Assembly: GCA_020028115.1 (NCBI GenBank)
Contig: JAHWYA010000073.1
Location: 1 to 7,355, forward strand
Length of the DNA: 7,355 nt
Reading direction: 5' to 3'
Source of the DNA: Anaeromyxobacter sp.
GTDB lineage: Bacteria > Myxococcota > Myxococcia > Myxococcales > Anaeromyxobacteraceae
This document shows positions 4,293 to 7,355 of the stretch, in pieces. Position numbers and translations under genes: made by a program. Under the pieces are notes generated by a model that was not told the DNA's origin, did not search any database, and was given only the letters and a program-made list of their open reading frames with translations. Numbering within the stretch: the stretch's first letter is position 1; every line of letters starts with the position of its first letter.

Positions 4293-6182
4293 ATGGCCAA
4301 GCTCCGCGCCGCCGCCGTCTCGTTCCTGAACGCCTGGCCGCTCACGGCGGGGCTCGAACGTTCGGACCGGATCGAGCTCGTCCTCGCCGAGCCGTCGCGC
4401 TGCGCGGCGATGCTCGAGGCGGGCGAGGTCGACCTCGCCCTCGTGTCGGTCGGCGGGCTCCCGGGCGGCGAGTACGAGATCGTCCCCGGCATCGCCATCG
4501 GCGCCGACGGGCCCGTGCAGACGGTGGTGCTCGCCGGGGAGCAGTCGCCGGCGATCTGGGACGAGGTCTTCCTCGACACCGCCTCGCGCACCTCGCACGT
4601 CCTCACGAAGCTCGTCCTCGACGAGATGGGCGTCCACCCGAAGTACACGCTCCTCCCCGCCGCGGAGGGGCTCGCGCGCGCCAAGGGGACGAAGGGCGCG
4701 CTCGTCATCGGCGACCGCGGGTTCGACGTCCGCGCGAACCAGGTCCTCGACCTCGGCCGCGAGTGGAACCGGCTGACCGGCCTCCCGATGATCTTCGCGC
4801 TGTGGGCGGCGCGCCCGGGGCGCGTCGGGCCCGAGGACGTCCAGGAGCTGTCCCGCGCCGCGCAGCACGGGCTCGGGATCCGCACCGAGCTCGCGCAGCG
4901 GTTCGCGGCGGAGCGCGGCGGCGATCCGGAGCGGTACCGGCGCTACCTCACGCAGCGGATCCGCTACGGGCTCGGGCCGTACGAGCTGCAGGGGCTCGAG
5001 GTCTTCCTCGAGCGCGCCGCGGCGAAGGGCTTCCTCCCCCCGATGAAGCTCCGCTTCGTCGACGACGTGGTCCGGTCGCACAAGCCGAGGCGCGCGGTCT
5101 CGGTGGACGCCGCGCTCCAGAAGGCGGCGGACGGCGGGCGGCTCGATCCCGACGAGGCGGCGGAACTGGACGAGAAGGCGCCGCTCCTCGAGCTCGGCCT
5201 CGCCGCAGACGCGCGGCGCCGCGCGCTGCACGGCGACGGCGTCGTCACGTACATCGTGTCGCGCAACGTGAACTACACGAACGTGTGCACGACCGCGTGC
5301 CACTTCTGCGCGTTCTACCGCCCGCGCGGCCACAAGGAGTCCTACGTCCTCTCCCGCGAGGAGCTCGCGGCGAAGCTCGACGAGACGGTGCGGCTCGGCG
5401 GGGTCGAGATCCTCATGCAGGGCGGGCTCCACCCCGACCTCGGCATCGAGTGGTACGAGGAGCTCTTCCGCTGGATGAAGCGCGGCTGGCCGACGATCAA
5501 CCTGCACGCGCTCTCGCCCGAGGAGATCTGGCACATCGCGCGGACGAGCGAGCTCGGCCTCGACGAGACCATCGGCCGGCTCGTCGCGGCGGGCCTCGAC
5601 TCGATCCCCGGCGGCGGCGCCGAGATCCTGCACGACGCGGTCCGGCGCCGGATCGCGCCGCTGAAGTGCTCCACCGACGAGTGGCTCACCGTCATGCGCG
5701 CCGCGCACCGGCGCGGGCTCCGGTCCACCGCGACGCTCATGTTCGGCGTCGGCGAGGAGAGCGCCCACCGCGTCGAGCACCTCGCGCGCCTGCGCGAGCT
5801 GCAGGACGAGACGGGCGGGTTCACGGCGTTCATCTGCTGGCCGTTCCAGGCGGCGAACACCCGCCTCGTCCCCGGGGACGGGAGCGCCCACGCGTACCTG
5901 CGCACGAACGCGCTCGCGCGGCTGTTCCTCGACAACGTCCCCAATCTACAGGCGTCCTGGGTCACGATGGGCGGCGGCGTCGCCCAGGCGGCGCTGCACA
6001 TGGGCTGCAACGACTTCGGCCAGGTCATGATCGAGGAGAACGTCGTCTCCGCCGCCGGGACCTCGTTCGCGATGGACTCGGACGAGGTCGAGCGCCACAT
6101 CCGCGACGCGGGCTTCAGCCCGGCGCGGCGGAACATGAAGTACGAGCGGCTCGCGCCGGCGAGCGCAGGGGTGGCCGGATGA
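4293..6182 (+). CDS. mqnA-mqnC: MqnA-MqnC fusion: chorismate dehydratase and dehypoxanthine futalosine cyclase
   Basis: This 629-residue protein joins two enzymes that are usually separate. Residues 1 to about 262 are MqnA, a periplasmic-binding-protein-like fold that dehydrates chorismate to 3-enolpyruvylbenzoate. Visible marks are VSFLNAWPL with conserved Asn13, GEVDLALVSV, IGADGPVQTVVL, LDTASRTSHVLTK, LVIGDRGF and DLGREWNRLTGLPMIFALWA. Residues about 268-629 are a complete MqnC, the radical SAM cyclase making cyclic dehypoxanthine futalosine: NVNYTNVCTTACHFCAFYR with Cys332, Cys336 and Cys339, EILMQGGLHPDLGIEWYEEL, LHALSPEEI, GLDSIPGGGAEIL, STATLMFG, LQDETGGFTAFICWPFQ, NLQASWVTMG, CNDFGQVMIEENVV. 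The joint near 262-268 has no stop, frameshift or obvious internal start. ATG at 4293 begins a normal MqnA and follows mqnE by nine bases with only a weak GAGAG ahead. No signal peptide or membrane segment is apparent, so it is probably cytoplasmic. Both domains keep their key motifs. Confidence 0.93.
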   Translation: MAKLRAAAVSFLNAWPLTAGLERSDRIELVLAEPSRCAAMLEAGEVDLALVSVGGLPGGEYEIVPGIAIGADGPVQTVVLAGEQSPAIWDEVFLDTASRTSHVLTKLVLDEMGVHPKYTLLPAAEGLARAKGTKGALVIGDRGFDVRANQVLDLGREWNRLTGLPMIFALWAARPGRVGPEDVQELSRAAQHGLGIRTELAQRFAAERGGDPERYRRYLTQRIRYGLGPYELQGLEVFLERAAAKGFLPPMKLRFVDDVVRSHKPRRAVSVDAALQKAADGGRLDPDEAAELDEKAPLLELGLAADARRRALHGDGVVTYIVSRNVNYTNVCTTACHFCAFYRPRGHKESYVLSREELAAKLDETVRLGGVEILMQGGLHPDLGIEWYEELFRWMKRGWPTINLHALSPEEIWHIARTSELGLDETIGRLVAAGLDSIPGGGAEILHDAVRRRIAPLKCSTDEWLTVMRAAHRRGLRSTATLMFGVGEESAHRVEHLARLRELQDETGGFTAFICWPFQAANTRLVPGDGSAHAYLRTNALARLFLDNVPNLQASWVTMGGGVAQAALHMGCNDFGQVMIEENVVSAAGTSFAMDSDEVERHIRDAGFSPARRNMKYERLAPASAGVAG

Positions 6183-7355
6183 GGCCACCCCGTAGCGCCC
6201 CCCGCTGCGAAGCCACCCGCGTCTTCTCCGCACCGTGGGTCCTCGCCGGCCGCGGCGGGGGCGCCATCCCGGACGGCGCGGTCGCCCTCGACGGCGACCG
6301 CGTGGTCGCGGCCGGTCCGCGCGCCGAGGTCGAGGCGCGGCACGGCCCTGGCGAGCGGCGCGACGCGGTGCTCCTCCCGGCGCTCGTCAACGCGCACCTT
6401 CACCTCGAGCTCTCGCACCTCGCGGGCGCGGTCGCCGGAGGCGAGGGGCTCCCCGGCTGGATCGAGCTCTTCGTCTCCGCCCGCGTGCGACACCGCCACC
6501 TCGATCCCCGCCCGGCGATGACGATGGCCGCGGAGGACCTCGTCCGCGCCGGCGTCGCGGCGGTGGGGGACGTCTCGAACACCCTCGCGTCGGTGGCGCC
6601 GCTCGGCGCCGCGGGCCTCGCGGGCACCGTGTTCCACGAGGTCTTCGGCACGACGCGGCAGCGGGTCGCCGGGGCGCTCGCGGACGTCCGCGAGCTCCGG
6701 CGCACGGCGCCCGCGCCCGCGCCCGGCCTGCGCGTCGTCACGAGCCCACACGCCGTCTACTCGACCTTCCACCCGGCGCTCGTCGAGCTCCTCCACGGCG
6801 GGCCGGGGTCGCTCCACCTCGCCGAGGATCCTGCGGAGCGGGCGTTCGTGTCGCACTCCGGCGGCGGGTTCGCCGCCCTCGTCGCGCGGATGGGCGGGAG
6901 GGCCGAGGACGTCGTGCCGCGGGCGCGGTCGGCGGTGGCGCTCGTCGCGCCGCACCTCGCACCGCACCACCTCGCCGTGCACTGCGTGGACCTCGACGAC
7001 GAGGACCTCGGGCTGCTCGCCGGGACCGGCGCGACGGTGGTCCTGTGCCCGCGGTCGAACCGGTTCATCGTCGGCCGGCTGCCGCGCCTCGACGCGCTCC
7101 TCGCCGCCGGCGTGCCGCTCGCGCTCGGTACGGACTCCCTCGCCTCCTGCCCGTCGCTCGCGCCGCTCGCGGACGCCGCGGTTCTCCGCCGCGCCTTCCC
7201 GCAGATCCCCGCGTCGCGCATCGTCCCGCTCCTGTGGAACGGGCCCGCGGTCGGGGCGCCGCACGTCGGGGCGCTCGTCCCGGGCCGCGCGCCGGGGGTG
7301 CTCGCGGCGCCGCTGCGCGGCGCCCGCGTCGAGGATCCCTTCGAGTTCCTCGTCG
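6179..7355 (+). CDS. mqnX: Amidohydrolase, probable aminodeoxyfutalosine deaminase MqnX (3' end outside window)
   Basis: This amidohydrolase-superfamily protein is cut by the window edge after 392 codons; the family length is about 380-430, so little is probably missing. In this operon it most likely deaminates 6-amino-6-deoxyfutalosine to futalosine, linking MqnE to the hydrolase MqnB. The metal-site signatures are in order: NAHLHLE with His73 and His75, SLHLAED with His213 and Glu216, LAVHCVD with His268, and LGTDSLAS with Asp319. The N-terminal beta-sandwich reads as a typical amidohydrolase (WVLAGRGGGAIPDGAVALDG), and CPRSNRFIVGRLP is the strand-7 region of the nucleoside/aminohydrolase-like subgroup. 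The ATG overlaps the fusion stop by ATGA and has AGGGG (6167-6171) seven bases ahead. Related proteins act on other substrates (guanine, adenosine, S-adenosylhomocysteine), so the assignment rests on genomic context as well as motifs. Confidence 0.82.
   Translation, partial: MRPPRSAPRCEATRVFSAPWVLAGRGGGAIPDGAVALDGDRVVAAGPRAEVEARHGPGERRDAVLLPALVNAHLHLELSHLAGAVAGGEGLPGWIELFVSARVRHRHLDPRPAMTMAAEDLVRAGVAAVGDVSNTLASVAPLGAAGLAGTVFHEVFGTTRQRVAGALADVRELRRTAPAPAPGLRVVTSPHAVYSTFHPALVELLHGGPGSLHLAEDPAERAFVSHSGGGFAALVARMGGRAEDVVPRARSAVALVAPHLAPHHLAVHCVDLDDEDLGLLAGTGATVVLCPRSNRFIVGRLPRLDALLAAGVPLALGTDSLASCPSLAPLADAAVLRRAFPQIPASRIVPLLWNGPAVGAPHVGALVPGRAPGVLAAPLRGARVEDPFEFLV

Noticed and set aside
3159..5891. 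910-codon open frame on the minus strand across mqnE and the fusion gene
   Set aside because: It spans two unrelated + strand genes without any protein-family signature and is built of repeated Arg/Glu/Asp/Val/Leu runs, as expected for the antisense of GC3-biased genes.
5342..7264. 640-codon open frame on the minus strand across the fusion and deaminase genes
   Set aside because: Same low-complexity antisense pattern; the + strand here has clear MqnC and amidohydrolase motifs.

Overview
The window is very GC-rich, with strong G/C bias at third codon positions. It reads as one rightward (+ strand) operon for menaquinone biosynthesis by the futalosine pathway. Base composition, gene content and protein style (for example the LDLCAGTMD form of the methyltransferase SAM loop) suggest a Myxococcota-type bacterium, perhaps Anaeromyxobacter-like. 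That placement is inference from memory, not a database result.

Layout. Positions 1-239 hold no convincing gene. They contain a 27-nt inverted repeat (125-151), an 18-nt palindrome TTTCAACG-AA-CGTTGAAA (188-205), and a plausible promoter whose -35 box is the right arm of that palindrome. Six coding sequences follow, almost without gaps: a UbiD-family decarboxylase (mqnL-type, 240-1760), a UbiE/MenG methyltransferase (1757-2458), a UbiX flavin prenyltransferase starting at TTG (2455-3147), aminodeoxyfutalosine synthase MqnE (3147-4283), an MqnA-MqnC fusion of chorismate dehydratase and dehypoxanthine futalosine cyclase (4293-6182), and an amidohydrolase, probably the aminodeoxyfutalosine deaminase MqnX (6179 to beyond the right edge). 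Four of the five junctions overlap (ATGA, TTGA, TGATG, ATGA) and the fifth has a 9-nt gap, so the genes are almost certainly co-transcribed and translationally coupled.

How the genes work together. The MqnA half dehydrates chorismate to 3-enolpyruvylbenzoate. MqnE, a radical SAM enzyme, joins it to SAM to give aminodeoxyfutalosine. MqnX deaminates this to futalosine. A hydrolase, MqnB, not in the window, would release dehypoxanthine futalosine. The MqnC half, a second radical SAM enzyme, cyclises it. MqnD and a UbiA-like prenyltransferase, also not in the window, would give the prenylated dihydroxynaphthoate. The UbiD-family enzyme decarboxylates that using prenylated FMN made by UbiX, and the UbiE/MenG enzyme adds the final ring methyl.

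Most notable points: the single-polypeptide MqnA-MqnC fusion; the operator-like palindrome at the presumed promoter; and the 3' end of ubiX, where a Pro/Ala-rich tail is encoded by two C7 runs followed by a perfect 9-bp hairpin. That arrangement resembles a -1 frameshift cassette, and the -1 frame runs open directly into mqnE. No mobile element, CRISPR array, tRNA or rRNA was seen.
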